Below are positions 39,003-49,088 of a stretch of DNA of 64,000 nt, one piece after another. The stretch spans positions 186,001-250,000 of the forward strand of contig NZ_JAUXZY010000005.1 of assembly GCF_030693775.1 (NCBI RefSeq), read 5' to 3'. Source of the DNA: Polynucleobacter sp. (GTDB lineage: Bacteria > Pseudomonadota > Gammaproteobacteria > Burkholderiales > Burkholderiaceae). The first letter of the stretch is position 1; each line of letters begins with the position of its first letter. Made by a program: the position numbers and the translations under genes. Under the pieces are notes generated by a model. That model worked only from the letters and a program-made list of their open reading frames with translations, was not told where the DNA came from and did not search any database.

Positions 39003-39743
39003 TTACTTTGTTTGCTTTGTTTGCTTTACATCTTTTGGCAGAGCAATGCGATCCATATTGCCGAGAATAAATTCTTGGCGGGCGCCGTAATCAATTCGGC
39101 CTCTGCGGCAATACTGCGCCTTATCAAAACACTTGGGCGCGGGCAGCGCTGAAGCCAAACTCGCTGCTTGTTCACGGTCTAGTTGCTGGGGTGTCGTTAC
39201 AAAATAATGTTTTGCTGCAGCACCCACACCAAAGATGCCTTCACCCCACTCCACTGAGTTTAGATAAATCTCGAATAAGCGCTCTTTGCTCAGGATTAAC
39301 TCCAATAGGCCAGTAATCACGAGCTCTTGAGCCTTACGAACGTAATGCTGCTCGGACGATAAAAAAAGATTCTTACCGAGTTGCTGTGTAATGGTGGAGC
39401 CACCCCTCAGTACCGGGGCTTTTTTATTCTTGGCCTGCTTTTGGTTTTTCTCCCATGCTTTTTGCATGTCGCTCACACGCACACCGGGGTGCTGAAAAAA
39501 GATGTCATCCTCGCTGACTAGAACGGCTCGCTTGAGATTGGATGAAATGGCGTCATAGGGCACCCAACGCGATTCGATCGGGCAGGACCAATGCCAAGTG
39601 CACAAACGCCAGCGCTCCGCGCGCTGAAACGCTGTAGTGCTGGGGTCAACAAAAGCCCATGCTGCGATTTGCACGGCAAAATACATCTGCATGGCAAGGA
39701 TGCCAAACAACAGGCATTTAATCGGATAGGCGATCCAGCGCAT
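39003..39743 (-). CDS. mtgA: Monofunctional biosynthetic peptidoglycan transglycosylase
   Basis: A 246-residue glycosyltransferase family 51 enzyme that polymerises lipid II. One N-terminal membrane helix is followed by LVSEDDIFFQHPGV (catalytic Glu), LRGGSTITQQLGKNLFLSSE, ELVITGLLELILSKERLFEI and YLNSVEWGEGIFGVGAAA. A TTG four codons upstream is a less likely start. Follows aroE on the same strand. Confidence 0.94.
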   Translation of the reverse strand: MRWIAYPIKCLLFGILAMQMYFAVQIAAWAFVDPSTTAFQRAERWRLCTWHWSCPIESRWVPYDAISSNLKRAVLVSEDDIFFQHPGVRVSDMQKAWEKNQKQAKNKKAPVLRGGSTITQQLGKNLFLSSEQHYVRKAQELVITGLLELILSKERLFEIYLNSVEWGEGIFGVGAAAKHYFVTTPQQLDREQAASLASALPAPKCFDKAQYCRRGRIDYGARQEFILGNMDRIALPKDVKQTKQTK

Positions 39744-39784
39744 GTGTGGGCTCAAAAAATGCAGTACGAATAGCGTCGCTTAAT

Positions 39785-40702
39785 TTACGGCGCTTTAGTA
39801 GCAAGCGCTTGGCGCAGCTCATCTAACACCGCCCGCGCATTTAATTGCTGAGCAAGCGCTGCGCCGCGCCAGAGTAAAAACGCATCGGCTGCTTGCTCTA
39901 CCAGCATACCCAATCCATCGCTCACGCGGCAACCTTGATTGATGGCTTGCTGCATAAAGTGGGTGACTGTTCCATAGACCATGTCATAGGCAAATACAGT
40001 AGGTCTAAGAATTTGTTGCGCGATCGCATCGCTAAGCGGAGAGTCATTACTGAGGCCAGCCGCAGTCGCATTGATGATCAAATCAATTGCGGCATGCTTT
40101 GACTGGCTCCCCAATGCATCGACCGGGCATACCGTCAGCAGGACGCCATGGGCATCAGCCATAGCCTGAAAGGCTTGTTGTAAATCCTGTGCTTTATCGA
40201 TCGATCGATTGGCGATGATGATCGATTGGGGCTTTTGCTCGAGCAATGGGCCCAGTACCCCGCGCACTGCGCCACCGGCGCCCAAGATGCAAATCGAGGC
40301 ATTGGCTAGCGCAATGCCTTGCGCCTGCAAGTCACGCACTAGGCCAGCGCCATCGGTATTGTCGCCATAGAGCAGCCCCTCATGTTGCCAGAGGGTATTC
40401 ACTGCGCCAGCAAGTTTTGCGCGCGGCGTCAAGACGTCAGCTAAGGCTTGTGCATCGAGCTTAAACGGCACCGTGACGTTCATGCCTTTGCCGCCCGCAG
40501 CAAAAAAAGTGTTTGCTGCCTTGGCAAATTCTCCCAGCTCTGGCATCAGCATGCCGTAATGCATGGCTTGCGCCGTTTGCTGTGCAAAGCGCCGATGGAT
40601 GGTGGGCGACTTGCTGTGGGCAATGGGGTTGCCCGCAACCGCATACACATCCACGCCTGAAAAATCAGCGGGATTGGTTTGCAGTTCAGATGGCTTACTC
40701 AT
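39785..40702 (-). CDS. aroE: Shikimate dehydrogenase
   Basis: A 305-residue NADP enzyme. Motifs: [51 protein letters not shown] and the Rossmann [15 protein letters not shown]. It provides shikimate for aromatic amino acids; aroQ lies 6 kb away. A run of Ala/Gln-rich residues at the C-terminus makes it slightly longer than the E. coli protein. Confidence 0.94.
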   Translation of the reverse strand: MSKPSELQTNPADFSGVDVYAVAGNPIAHSKSPTIHRRFAQQTAQAMHYGMLMPELGEFAKAANTFFAAGGKGMNVTVPFKLDAQALADVLTPRAKLAGAVNTLWQHEGLLYGDNTDGAGLVRDLQAQGIALANASICILGAGGAVRGVLGPLLEQKPQSIIIANRSIDKAQDLQQAFQAMADAHGVLLTVCPVDALGSQSKHAAIDLIINATAAGLSNDSPLSDAIAQQILRPTVFAYDMVYGTVTHFMQQAINQGCRVSDGLGMLVEQAADAFLLWRGAALAQQLNARAVLDELRQALATKAP

Positions 40703-40778
40703 CTGCGGCTCAATGGGAGGTGTTGGTAAATTAGATGCATGCTATGAGTGTATCGAATAAAGCAGTATGCGTGCTCAT

Positions 40779-41642
40779 CTATGGACGTAATTCCAAACGA
40801 TTGCCTTCAAGACGGTTTATCGACCCATCCCGCGTGAACTCAAAGGTGGATACCCAATCGAGCACATCGATTTGCTTGCGCATCTCCGGCGGAAAAGGCC
40901 CATAGGGCGCAGCGGCCCGCACAATGGCGACTGCTTGGCGATCTAAGTCAGCGATACCCGAGGAGCGGCGTACCTCAACACCTTCCTTGCCGCTTGTACT
41001 GTTGGCAATTTTTCCTTGGGCATCGACACTCACGACTAACACCACACTGCCATAGAGCGGCCTGCCATTAACTCGCGGAAAAAACGTACTGCCGTATGCC
41101 TCAATCTTTTGCCGCATCGCATCGTAATAACTGGCAAAGACCACGGCTTTGGTGCTGCTCGCCGTCAATACCGCCCGACGCGGCTCTTTGCCATTAGCTT
41201 GAATACGTTTTGCTAGCTCTGCCTCTAAGGCATTGAGCTGCGAGACGACCCGTTGCTCTTCACCACTACGCCGACCTGCAGCAGCATCTTTTTCAGTCTG
41301 CATGCGCGAGAGCATTTGTTTTTGATTCTTTTCTAAAGCCTCAAGCTGGGCTTCGGCACTCAAGCGCGCCCGGTGAATCGCACTGGCATCTTGATCCAAG
41401 GTAACTCCGCCGCCTTGCAAATCGGCCTGCGCCAGTTTGACTGCTTTTTTAGGTGGCGTTGGACTGCTGGAGTTGACTAGCACCACACTCAATGGCGTAT
41501 TGAGCCTGCGCTCTTGGATCTCACCATAACTCCAACAAACGGATAAGAAAATCGCATGCAAGATCAGCGATAAGATTAGGGCAAACCAAAATGGATGGTG
41601 ACGCCACCACCAATGCAAACGATCCTTTAAGCGCATTTGCAC
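40779..41642 (-). CDS. TonB-like energy-transducer protein
   Basis: A 287-residue protein with one N-terminal membrane helix (about 17-36), a short Pro/Lys segment, a coiled coil (about 90-140) and a C-terminal TonB-type domain with VNGRPLYGSVVLVVSVDAQG and AIVRAAAPYGPFPPEM. The overall plan is TonB/TolA-like, but there is no long Pro-rich spacer and no exbBD neighbour. It lies between the RNB exonuclease gene and aroE. Role in receptor energising is an inference. Confidence 0.8.
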   Translation of the reverse strand: MQMRLKDRLHWWWRHHPFWFALILSLILHAIFLSVCWSYGEIQERRLNTPLSVVLVNSSSPTPPKKAVKLAQADLQGGGVTLDQDASAIHRARLSAEAQLEALEKNQKQMLSRMQTEKDAAAGRRSGEEQRVVSQLNALEAELAKRIQANGKEPRRAVLTASSTKAVVFASYYDAMRQKIEAYGSTFFPRVNGRPLYGSVVLVVSVDAQGKIANSTSGKEGVEVRRSSGIADLDRQAVAIVRAAAPYGPFPPEMRKQIDVLDWVSTFEFTRDGSINRLEGNRLELRP

Positions 41643-41652
41643 GTAGCTACTC

Positions 41653-43707
41653 TCACGAAATCGGCGTATCGCCTACCGGGGCTGGATCTGCCGACGGCAG
41701 CTCGGCTTCTGGCGTATCCAATTCTGGCGGGGCGGATTCGGATTTTTCAATCTGATTGACGCGTACGCTAGCGCTGAGTTGCAGTAGATCGGTTTCTAAA
41801 ATAGCAATCTCGGCACGGGTCATGCGGGGATGCGACGCAAGCTCCGGTATCGGCAAATGCAGCGGAATATCTTCTAGGCGACTCATTCCTTCTTTGAGAT
41901 GGCGCGCAAAGACGGTGCGCGGCAGCGGCTCCTGCGCTAACCACCGCAAACACCAGTACTTCTCCATCCGATCTTGGTACTCCGCATAGGACTGATAGCA
42001 GGTTTCAAAATCGGCAGCAATCCCCATGAGGCTTGCGTCGCGCGGCTGAAACGGTGCCACCATTTTTGCCGTGACGCCATGCTTGGCCAAGGCAATCAAT
42101 TGCCACTGATTCACCAAATCCGAATAGCGCCGCAACGGGGAAGTGCACCAGGCGTAATACTCCAAACCCAAACCTTCGTGCGGTGCCGGCGTCGTTTGCA
42201 TGCGCGTGCGTTGTGGACCCCAGCCTTTCTGGGTTCGAAATAAAGCCGGCAAACCATGATCTGCAAGCAACTGCCCCCAGGTGCTATTGCAATAAATCAT
42301 CCACTCCGCCACGATGGTGTCCAATACCGATCCCCGTGATCGCGGATGAATATCAACTTGCTCTACCCCATTGACTTGGCTAATCTGAAACTGAAAATCG
42401 CGCTGAAGGGCATTGGGATCGACCACGCCGAGTTGCTCGACACGCAAGCCATTTTTTGCGCGCTGCTCCTGACGCTTCGCATGCAATTTTTGTGCTGCGC
42501 GCCAGAGAATCAGTAATTCATGTTGAAACGTAAAGGTATTGTCAGCACCGGGAGCATATTCAGGGTCCGTAAATTGATTAACCGCTTCTTCCAAGTGCTC
42601 TAACCGTAAATTGGCAGCAATCGGCACCAATTCAATTCGCGTTTGCGCCGACTGATCAATCAAAGCACCTTCTGCGTCGATATCAACATAAATCGACACC
42701 GCCGGTCTTGCACTGCCCGTATCCAAAGAAAAACGTGCAATCACCGCATCCGGCAGCATCGTAATCTTGTCGCCCGGCATATAGACCGTTGACATACGGG
42801 CCCGCGCGACCTGATCGAGTGAATCATCCTTGCTAATCACCAGGCCCGGTGCAGAGATGTGCACACCAATCCGGTGACCTCCCTCCGGCAAGGCGGTGAC
42901 TGACAAAGCATCATCAATTTCAGTAGTGGCAACATCATCAATCGAAAAGGCCTGAACTTCAGCAGTGGGCAATGTTGCAATCGCTGCGTCATAAACTGCA
43001 TCGGCAATCGCCGCATCCGCATGGTGTCCAGAGCCGTTCGGAAAGTTTGCCTTTAAAAACATGCCCTGGTGATAGGCCAGCGGCGACTCTAAGGCACCGC
43101 AACGCATCATCATTTGCGGTGGCGATTCACCAGTCTCATTGCAGGCCGCTAAAAATGCTTTATAGGCTAAGGTATTTTTATCGGGATTAAAGAGGAGTTG
43201 TTTAGCTTGCGATACCAAGCCCTCTGGAAAGCGTCCTGCGACTAACTCTGCTTGCCATTGACCCTGCTGCTCCAGTTCACGCTGTTTGCGCTCGAGGGCT
43301 GCAATACCAGCATCGAGTTGTTCTTTGGGGGCACGCATAAATCGGCCACGCTGCTTGCGCCGAAAATACACCGGCGCGGATTGCAAAGCAATCGCTAATG
43401 CAGCCTGTTGTGCTGCACTAACTTGGCCACCAAAATACTCTGAAGCAATGTCAGTAAACGCGAACTCCCCTTCAGGGGCGCAATCCCAAAGCAATTGCAA
43501 ATCAATCTCGGCAGCCAAGGTATTGGCTTCGTCCATCATGCTTTGCGCATCGGGCTTTTCAAAGCGCAGCCAAACTTCTTTGGCTTTTAGCTTGAGTTTC
43601 TTGCCTGATAGGCCAGTTGCCTGCCACGACTGGGCATCGCCCTCGCCCGTGGTCGATTGCACGGTAGCAGCTTTAATGTCGCCGCCTTCCTCATAAAGAA
43701 GGTGCAT
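41653..43707 (-). CDS. RNB-domain exoribonuclease (RNase II-like)
   Basis: A 684-residue protein. The RNB catalytic domain holds VQAFSIDDVATTEIDDALSV with the acidic cluster, HISAPGLVISKDDSLDQVA, STVYMPGDKITMLPDAVI and the later PLRRYSDLVNQWQLIAL. Upstream domains are divergent from cold-shock folds. It degrades RNA 3' to 5'. The ATG one base after the stop of the reductase gene was chosen; upstream in-frame starts would lie inside that gene. It ends with an acidic Pro-rich tail. Confidence 0.87.
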   Translation of the reverse strand: MHLLYEEGGDIKAATVQSTTGEGDAQSWQATGLSGKKLKLKAKEVWLRFEKPDAQSMMDEANTLAAEIDLQLLWDCAPEGEFAFTDIASEYFGGQVSAAQQAALAIALQSAPVYFRRKQRGRFMRAPKEQLDAGIAALERKQRELEQQGQWQAELVAGRFPEGLVSQAKQLLFNPDKNTLAYKAFLAACNETGESPPQMMMRCGALESPLAYHQGMFLKANFPNGSGHHADAAIADAVYDAAIATLPTAEVQAFSIDDVATTEIDDALSVTALPEGGHRIGVHISAPGLVISKDDSLDQVARARMSTVYMPGDKITMLPDAVIARFSLDTGSARPAVSIYVDIDAEGALIDQSAQTRIELVPIAANLRLEHLEEAVNQFTDPEYAPGADNTFTFQHELLILWRAAQKLHAKRQEQRAKNGLRVEQLGVVDPNALQRDFQFQISQVNGVEQVDIHPRSRGSVLDTIVAEWMIYCNSTWGQLLADHGLPALFRTQKGWGPQRTRMQTTPAPHEGLGLEYYAWCTSPLRRYSDLVNQWQLIALAKHGVTAKMVAPFQPRDASLMGIAADFETCYQSYAEYQDRMEKYWCLRWLAQEPLPRTVFARHLKEGMSRLEDIPLHLPIPELASHPRMTRAEIAILETDLLQLSASVRVNQIEKSESAPPELDTPEAELPSADPAPVGDTPIS

Positions 43708-43708
43708 A

Positions 43709-44443
43709 TTAAAGGGAGATCCCGCCGCTAACTTCGAGGGTACTGCCATTGATGTAGCTAGCTTCATCGCTGGCTAAAAATACATACACATTGGCGATTT
43801 CGTCAGGAGTACCAAGGCGCCCCATCCACGTGCGTTTCGCAATGTCTTCCAAAATGGCACTTGGCATTGCCATCACCATTTCAGTGCCCACAAAACCCGG
43901 GCAAACAGCATTGACTCGAATGCCTTTCGGGCCGAGCTCACGAGCCCAGGTTTTGGTAAAGCCAATCACACCAAACTTGGTTGCCGAATAATTGGTCTGA
44001 CCAAAGTTGCCATACAGGCCGACCACGCTGGACGCATTCACAATAGCGCCACGTTTAGCTTCCAGCATGTGCGGTACTACCAATTGGGTGCAATTAAACA
44101 CACCCTTCAGATTGACATCAATCACCGCATCAAATTGCATTTCGGTCATCTTCACGAGGCGCGCATCCTGCGTAATACCCGCGTTATTAATTAAGATATC
44201 AATCCGTCCATGCTTTTGCATGATGGCATCCACCGCCGCCTGAATGCTATCCCGATCGGTCACATTCATGGCATACGCTTCTGCATTCGGAATCTGCGCG
44301 GCACACTGTTCAAGCGCGGCTAAATTGATATCGGCCAGCATGACTTTTGCGCCCTCCTCGGCAAAGCGAATCGCGGTCGCTAAACCAATGCCCTTAGCGG
44401 CCCCTGTAATGATGGCAATCTTGTCTTGTAATCGTGCTGGCAT
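43709..44443 (-). CDS. Short-chain dehydrogenase, FabG/PhbB-like 3-oxoacyl reductase
   Basis: A 244-residue SDR with the NADP motif [20 protein letters not shown], structural NNAG ([12 protein letters not shown]), and active-site Ser and YSATK in [20 protein letters not shown]. The ending [13 protein letters not shown] and the [11 protein letters not shown] coenzyme loop point to 3-ketoacyl reductases. It may act in fatty acid or polyhydroxybutyrate metabolism; substrate cannot be decided from sequence. Confidence 0.88.
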   Translation of the reverse strand: MPARLQDKIAIITGAAKGIGLATAIRFAEEGAKVMLADINLAALEQCAAQIPNAEAYAMNVTDRDSIQAAVDAIMQKHGRIDILINNAGITQDARLVKMTEMQFDAVIDVNLKGVFNCTQLVVPHMLEAKRGAIVNASSVVGLYGNFGQTNYSATKFGVIGFTKTWARELGPKGIRVNAVCPGFVGTEMVMAMPSAILEDIAKRTWMGRLGTPDEIANVYVFLASDEASYINGSTLEVSGGISL

Positions 44444-44464
44444 AAAAATGCTTTCTATGTTGTT

Positions 44465-45871
44465 TTAGTTTGCTGCTGCAATCATGGCCTGCAGTAATTT
44501 TTGATGCACACCGCCGAAGCCCCCATTGCTCATGACCAATACGTGATCGCCTGGCCTCGCTTCCTTGCTAACCGCGCTCACCAAGCTCGCTAAATCATCA
44601 AATGCGGATGCGCGGCCCGGCTGATCCTGATTTAAGGGGCTAAGCACTTCCGCCAAATTCCAACCCAAGGTCTCTTTGCCACTAGGAGCGCCATAGGCAT
44701 AAATGCGATCGGCTGCCTCTAGGCTTGCCGGTAACTGGGCCTTCATCACACCCAATTTCATGGTGTTGGAGCGAGGCTCGAGTACCGCCAATATCCGCGC
44801 ATTGCCGACCCGGCGGCGCAAGCCATCGAGGGTGGTGGTGATTGCCGTAGGGTGGTGTGCAAAGTCATCGTAGATCGTGATGCCATTATGCTGGCCAACC
44901 GTTTCTAAGCGGCGTTTTACATTTTTAAATTGAGCTAGGGCGCTGGCCGCATCGCGTGGATTAATGCCAATGTGCTGTGCTGCTGCAATCGCAGCTAGGG
45001 CATTGAGTTGATTGTGGCGACCCATCACGCCCGAATCCGGGGCCCAGCAAACCGTAGCCACTTCATTGCCTTCATGCAGTACTGTGAAATCATCATTGGG
45101 ATGCGGCTGCATCGACCAGGTGTTATTGGCATCCATACCAAAGCGTGCCACCGGCGTCCAAGTGCCGCGCTCGAGCACCCGCTCCAGTGAGGCTTCTGCG
45201 CCATTCACTACCAAACATCCTTCGCTCGGCACCGTTCGCACTAAGTGATGAAACTGGGTTTCGATGGCAGCGAGATCTGCAAAAATATCGGCATGATCGA
45301 ACTCCAGATTGTTCAGCAAGGCAGTACGCGGCCGGTAATGCACAAACTTACTGCGCTTATCAAAAAAGGCAGTGTCGTATTCGTCGGCCTCAATTACAAA
45401 GTAGGGGCTTTTACCCAGCCGTGCTGAGACCGTGAAATTCAGTGGCACGCCGCCGATTAAATAGCCCGGCTCTTTGCCATTGAATTCCAAAATCCAAGCC
45501 AGCATCGCTGAGGTAGTGGTTTTGCCGTGGGTTCCTGCCACCGCCAAAACATGTCTGCCGTAGAGTACTTGCTCACCCAGCCACTGCGGGCCAGAGACAT
45601 AAGGCAATCCTAAATTGAGAATCGCCTCCATTAATGGATTGCCACGCGAGACCACATTGCCGATGACAAATAAATCGGGCTTGCTACCCAGTTGCGATAA
45701 TTGCTCGCTAGAGTATCCTTCGATAAGCTCTATACCTTGGGCCTCGAGCTGGGTACTCATCGGCGGATACACATTGGCATCGCATCCCGTTACGCGGTGG
45801 CCGGCCTGCCGTGCGATGGCAGCGATGCCGCCCATAAAGGTGCCGCAAATGCCCAAGATGTGTATATGCAT
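44465..45871 (-). CDS. mpl: UDP-MurNAc:tripeptide ligase of peptidoglycan recycling
   Basis: A 468-residue Mur ligase relative that reattaches L-Ala-gamma-D-Glu-meso-DAP to UDP-MurNAc. Motifs: MHIHILGICGTFMGG, VAGTHGKTTTSAMLAWILE, EADEYDTAFFDKRSKFVHYR and LNNLEFDHADIF, which together distinguish Mpl from MurC. TAAAAT lies 6 bases before its ATG, suggesting a leaderless message. Divergent from the TlpA gene with only 26 bases between starts. Confidence 0.95.
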   Translation of the reverse strand: MHIHILGICGTFMGGIAAIARQAGHRVTGCDANVYPPMSTQLEAQGIELIEGYSSEQLSQLGSKPDLFVIGNVVSRGNPLMEAILNLGLPYVSGPQWLGEQVLYGRHVLAVAGTHGKTTTSAMLAWILEFNGKEPGYLIGGVPLNFTVSARLGKSPYFVIEADEYDTAFFDKRSKFVHYRPRTALLNNLEFDHADIFADLAAIETQFHHLVRTVPSEGCLVVNGAEASLERVLERGTWTPVARFGMDANNTWSMQPHPNDDFTVLHEGNEVATVCWAPDSGVMGRHNQLNALAAIAAAQHIGINPRDAASALAQFKNVKRRLETVGQHNGITIYDDFAHHPTAITTTLDGLRRRVGNARILAVLEPRSNTMKLGVMKAQLPASLEAADRIYAYGAPSGKETLGWNLAEVLSPLNQDQPGRASAFDDLASLVSAVSKEARPGDHVLVMSNGGFGGVHQKLLQAMIAAAN

Positions 45872-45897
45872 GATTGAATTTTAGCGAAGGAGTGCGC

Positions 45898-46425
45898 ATG
45901 AACCGAAGACAAATGGGAATCATCACTGGAATGAGTCTGGTTGGACTTGCTGCAGGCCTCATCACCGCCAGCTGGATTTACCGCGATGGCACTGCAAGCG
46001 AAGAGTCGGTTACCGCATTACTTGCCAATCCCTGGACCAAACCCGACAACACTGCGGTCAACACCGCGGAATGGCAAAACCGGGTGCTGGTAGTGAACTT
46101 TTGGGCATCCTGGTGCCCGCCTTGTGTCGAAGAAATGCCAGCCTTGAGCGATCTTCAGGATGAGTTTGCGGCTAAAAATGTCTTATTTGTCGGCATCGGT
46201 ATCGATACGCCATCGAACATACGTCAATTTCTTGAAACGACCCTAGTTTCCTACCCCATCGTGATGGGTGGCTTACAAGGCAGCAAAATTGGCAAGGCCC
46301 TAGGCAATACCCAAGGCGCCCTACCCTATACCGTTGTCATCAACGCCAAAGGCAAGGTGACCAACACGAAATTAGGCAAGATAGACGAAGATGAGCTCAG
46401 AAAGCAAATTAAAGCAGCTCTTTAA
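45898..46425 (+). CDS. TlpA-family thiol:disulfide protein
   Basis: A 175-residue protein anchored by an N-terminal helix (about 7-27), with a periplasmic thioredoxin fold: VLVVNFWASWCPPCVEEMPA with active cysteines C73 and C76, and GALPYTVVINAKGKV carrying the cis-Pro. The ATG after GGAGTGCGC was chosen over one eight codons upstream. Probably reduces apocytochrome or other periplasmic thiols. Confidence 0.9.
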   Translation: MNRRQMGIITGMSLVGLAAGLITASWIYRDGTASEESVTALLANPWTKPDNTAVNTAEWQNRVLVVNFWASWCPPCVEEMPALSDLQDEFAAKNVLFVGIGIDTPSNIRQFLETTLVSYPIVMGGLQGSKIGKALGNTQGALPYTVVINAKGKVTNTKLGKIDEDELRKQIKAAL

Positions 46426-46565
46426 TTCAAATTATCTTCTTTTAGCGCAAGAATAAAGTAGATTTTCAGGCGATCTTGGGTAGCTAAAATCGCTTAATTT
46501 CCTTCATTTTGCAAAAAATAGATCTTTTTTTCAGCATTTCGCTTTTTTGCGGCCAGGCTAAGGGG

Positions 46566-46683
46566 TATACTTTCCCTCATGCTGAATGGATCCAACTCTG
46601 CTTTTCTGTGTGCCCTAAGCGAACCGAAAGTGCTGGAGCGTGATTTAAAAAGCCTGACATCATCTGTTCTTAACTGTTTCTAA
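46566..46683 (+). promoter_or_regulatory. Promoter and short leader ORF upstream of aroQ
   Basis: TATACT (46566-46571) is a good -10 candidate. Seven bases further an ATG opens a 34-codon frame, MLNGSNSAFLCALSEPKVLE then RDLKSLTSSVLNCF, ending just before aroQ. Transcription from this -10 would start on that ATG. The peptide has no known family and no run of regulatory codons; it may be chance or a leader peptide for the aroQ-accBC message. Confidence 0.35.
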
Positions 46684-46695
46684 AATTAGCGATCT

Positions 46696-47142
46696 ATGTC
46701 AAAAAACCCGTCAGTTTTAGTTATTCAGGGGCCCAACCTCAATTTGTTGGGCAGCCGCGAACCGCAGGTTTATGGTCACACCACCCTCAGCGATATCCAC
46801 CTGGGCCTAGAAACGCAGGCAAAAGCTGCTGGGATCGTACTAAGTACCTTTCAAAGCAATCATGAAGGCGAATTAATTGACTGCATTCAGAAGGCAAAAC
46901 AGGATGGGGTTGATTTCATCATCATCAATCCGGGTGGCTTTACCCACACCAGTGTTGCCCTGCGCGATGCCTTGGCAGGCGTTGCCATTCCCTTTATTGA
47001 AGTGCATTTATCCAATATTCACCAGCGTGAAGAATTCCGTAAGCACTCCTATTTATCGGACATTGCAAAAGGTGTGATCTGCGGCTTAGGCCCAATCGGC
47101 TATACCTTGGCATTGCAAGCAGCTAGCCAGCAACTCAAATAA
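46696..47142 (+). CDS. aroQ: 3-dehydroquinate dehydratase, type II
   Basis: A 148-residue dodecameric enzyme. Motifs: [20 protein letters not shown] (catalytic Tyr), [37 protein letters not shown] and the C-terminal [20 protein letters not shown]. First gene of aroQ-accB-accC-prmA. Confidence 0.96.
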   Translation: MSKNPSVLVIQGPNLNLLGSREPQVYGHTTLSDIHLGLETQAKAAGIVLSTFQSNHEGELIDCIQKAKQDGVDFIIINPGGFTHTSVALRDALAGVAIPFIEVHLSNIHQREEFRKHSYLSDIAKGVICGLGPIGYTLALQAASQQLK

Positions 47143-47188
47143 TCGTCATTTTTCTTTCCCGTCATTTTTACCAGAAGGGCACACCTCC

Positions 47189-47671
47189 ATGGATCTGAGA
47201 AAACTAAAAACACTGATCGACTTGGTTTCTGAATCAGGCATTTCGGAGCTTGAAGTCAACGAAGGCGAAGACCGAGTTCGCATTGTGAATGCGAATTTGG
47301 CGCAAGGGCAGCCAAGCAATGCACCGATTACCTATGCAGCTGCAGCAGCTGCCCCAGTTGCGGTGAGCGCGCCTGCACCCGCAGCACCTACGGCAGCTGA
47401 ACATGCTGCGGCCGAAGAAGCTGCTGCTACCGCTGCGGGATTCGTTGCCAAGTCCCCTATGGTTGGAACCTTTTACCGCGCCCCCAATCCCGAATCACCC
47501 AATTTTGTGAATGTGGGCGACATCGTTACCGTGGGTCAAACCCTTTGCATCATTGAGGCGATGAAGCTCTTGAATGAAATCGAATCCGAGAAGGCGGGCA
47601 TTGTTAAACAAATTTTGTGTGAGAACGGCCAGGGCGTTGAATACGATCAACCTTTGTTTGTGATTGCCTAA
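47189..47671 (+). CDS. accB: Biotin carboxyl carrier protein of acetyl-CoA carboxylase
   Basis: A 160-residue protein. An N-terminal [20 protein letters not shown] helix, an Ala/Pro linker (about 48-85) and the biotinyl domain with the thumb-containing [20 protein letters not shown] and biotinylated K126 in [12 protein letters not shown]. Preceded by an AGAAGGG ribosome site. Operates with AccC, encoded next. Confidence 0.96.
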   Translation: MDLRKLKTLIDLVSESGISELEVNEGEDRVRIVNANLAQGQPSNAPITYAAAAAAPVAVSAPAPAAPTAAEHAAAEEAAATAAGFVAKSPMVGTFYRAPNPESPNFVNVGDIVTVGQTLCIIEAMKLLNEIESEKAGIVKQILCENGQGVEYDQPLFVIA

Positions 47672-47701
47672 TTTCTCCACATCCTTTCAAGCCAGGACAC
47701 C

Positions 47702-49066
47702 ATGTTCGATAAGATTCTGATTGCCAACCGCGGAGAAATCGCTCTTCGCATCCAGCGCGCGTGCCGCGAACTGGGTATTAAAACGGTGGTGGTGTATTCC
47801 GTTGCCGATAAAGAAGCCAAGTACGTCAAACTCGCTGATGAGGCGGTGTGCATTGGGCCTGCCCCTTCGCCGCTGAGCTACCTCAATATGCCAGCCATCA
47901 TTTCCGCAGCGGAAGTCACGGACGCCGAAGCTATTCATCCAGGCTATGGTTTTTTATCCGAGAATGCCGACTTTGCGGAGCGCGTTGAAAAATCGGGCTT
48001 TGCCTTTATTGGTCCCCGTCCAGAAACCATTCGCCTGATGGGTGACAAAGTATCTGCGAAGCGTGCCATGATTAAAGCGGGCGTTCCCTGCGTTCCCGGC
48101 TCTGATGGTGCACTGCCAGACAATCCGAAAGAGATTATTGCGATTGCCAAAAAAGTGGGTTACCCCGTCATCATCAAGGCAGCCGGCGGTGGTGGTGGTC
48201 GCGGCATGCGTGTTGTGCATACCGAAGCAGCTTTAGTTAACGCAGTCAATATGACACGGGAAGAAGCCGGCCGGGCTTTCGGTAATCCCGAGGTCTACAT
48301 GGAGAAGTTCCTAGAAAAGCCTCGCCACGTAGAAATTCAGGTTTTGGCCGATACCCATGGCAATGCAGTGTGGCTTGGCGAACGTGATTGCTCAATGCAG
48401 CGCCGTCACCAAAAAATTATTGAAGAGGCGCCAGCTCCAGGCATTGATCGTCGTGCGATCGCCAAAATTGGTGAGCGCTGTGCAGAAGCCTGCCGCAAAA
48501 TGGGCTACCGCGGCGCAGGTACCTTTGAGTTTCTGTATGAAGACGGCGAGTTTTTCTTCATTGAGATGAACACCCGAGTTCAAGTCGAGCATCCCGTCAC
48601 CGAAATGATTACGGGCGTCGATATTGTTCAAGAGCAAATCCGCATTGCAGCTGGACTCAAACTCGGGTTTCGCCAAAAAGATATTGTCTTCCAAGGGCAT
48701 GCCATTGAGTGCCGTATCAACGCCGAAGATCCTTTCAAATTTACTCCCAGCCCGGGCCGCATTCTGTCATGGCATATGCCGGGCGGTCCTGGTATCCGGG
48801 TTGACTCCCACGCCTATGGTGGCTATATGGTGCCGCCCAACTACGATTCCATGATTGGTAAATTGATTTCCTATGGCAAGACCCGGGAACAGGCAATCCG
48901 TCGCATGCGCATTGCCCTCTCCGAAATCGTTATCGATGGCATCACCACCAATATTCCACTGCACCGCGAGCTCATGCTTGATCCCAACTTTGAGGAAGGT
49001 GGCACCAGCATTCATTACCTCGAACATCGACTGGAAGAACAAGCCGCCAGCCGGGTGAAGGGATAG
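47702..49066 (+). CDS. accC: Biotin carboxylase subunit of acetyl-CoA carboxylase
   Basis: A 454-residue ATP-grasp enzyme that carboxylates biotin on AccB. Motifs: [20 protein letters not shown], the glycine loop [36 protein letters not shown] and [20 protein letters not shown]. Full length. Confidence 0.97.
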   Translation: MFDKILIANRGEIALRIQRACRELGIKTVVVYSVADKEAKYVKLADEAVCIGPAPSPLSYLNMPAIISAAEVTDAEAIHPGYGFLSENADFAERVEKSGFAFIGPRPETIRLMGDKVSAKRAMIKAGVPCVPGSDGALPDNPKEIIAIAKKVGYPVIIKAAGGGGGRGMRVVHTEAALVNAVNMTREEAGRAFGNPEVYMEKFLEKPRHVEIQVLADTHGNAVWLGERDCSMQRRHQKIIEEAPAPGIDRRAIAKIGERCAEACRKMGYRGAGTFEFLYEDGEFFFIEMNTRVQVEHPVTEMITGVDIVQEQIRIAAGLKLGFRQKDIVFQGHAIECRINAEDPFKFTPSPGRILSWHMPGGPGIRVDSHAYGGYMVPPNYDSMIGKLISYGKTREQAIRRMRIALSEIVIDGITTNIPLHRELMLDPNFEEGGTSIHYLEHRLEEQAASRVKG

Positions 49067-49088
49067 CCTTTCTTGAAAGAGCAGGGCC

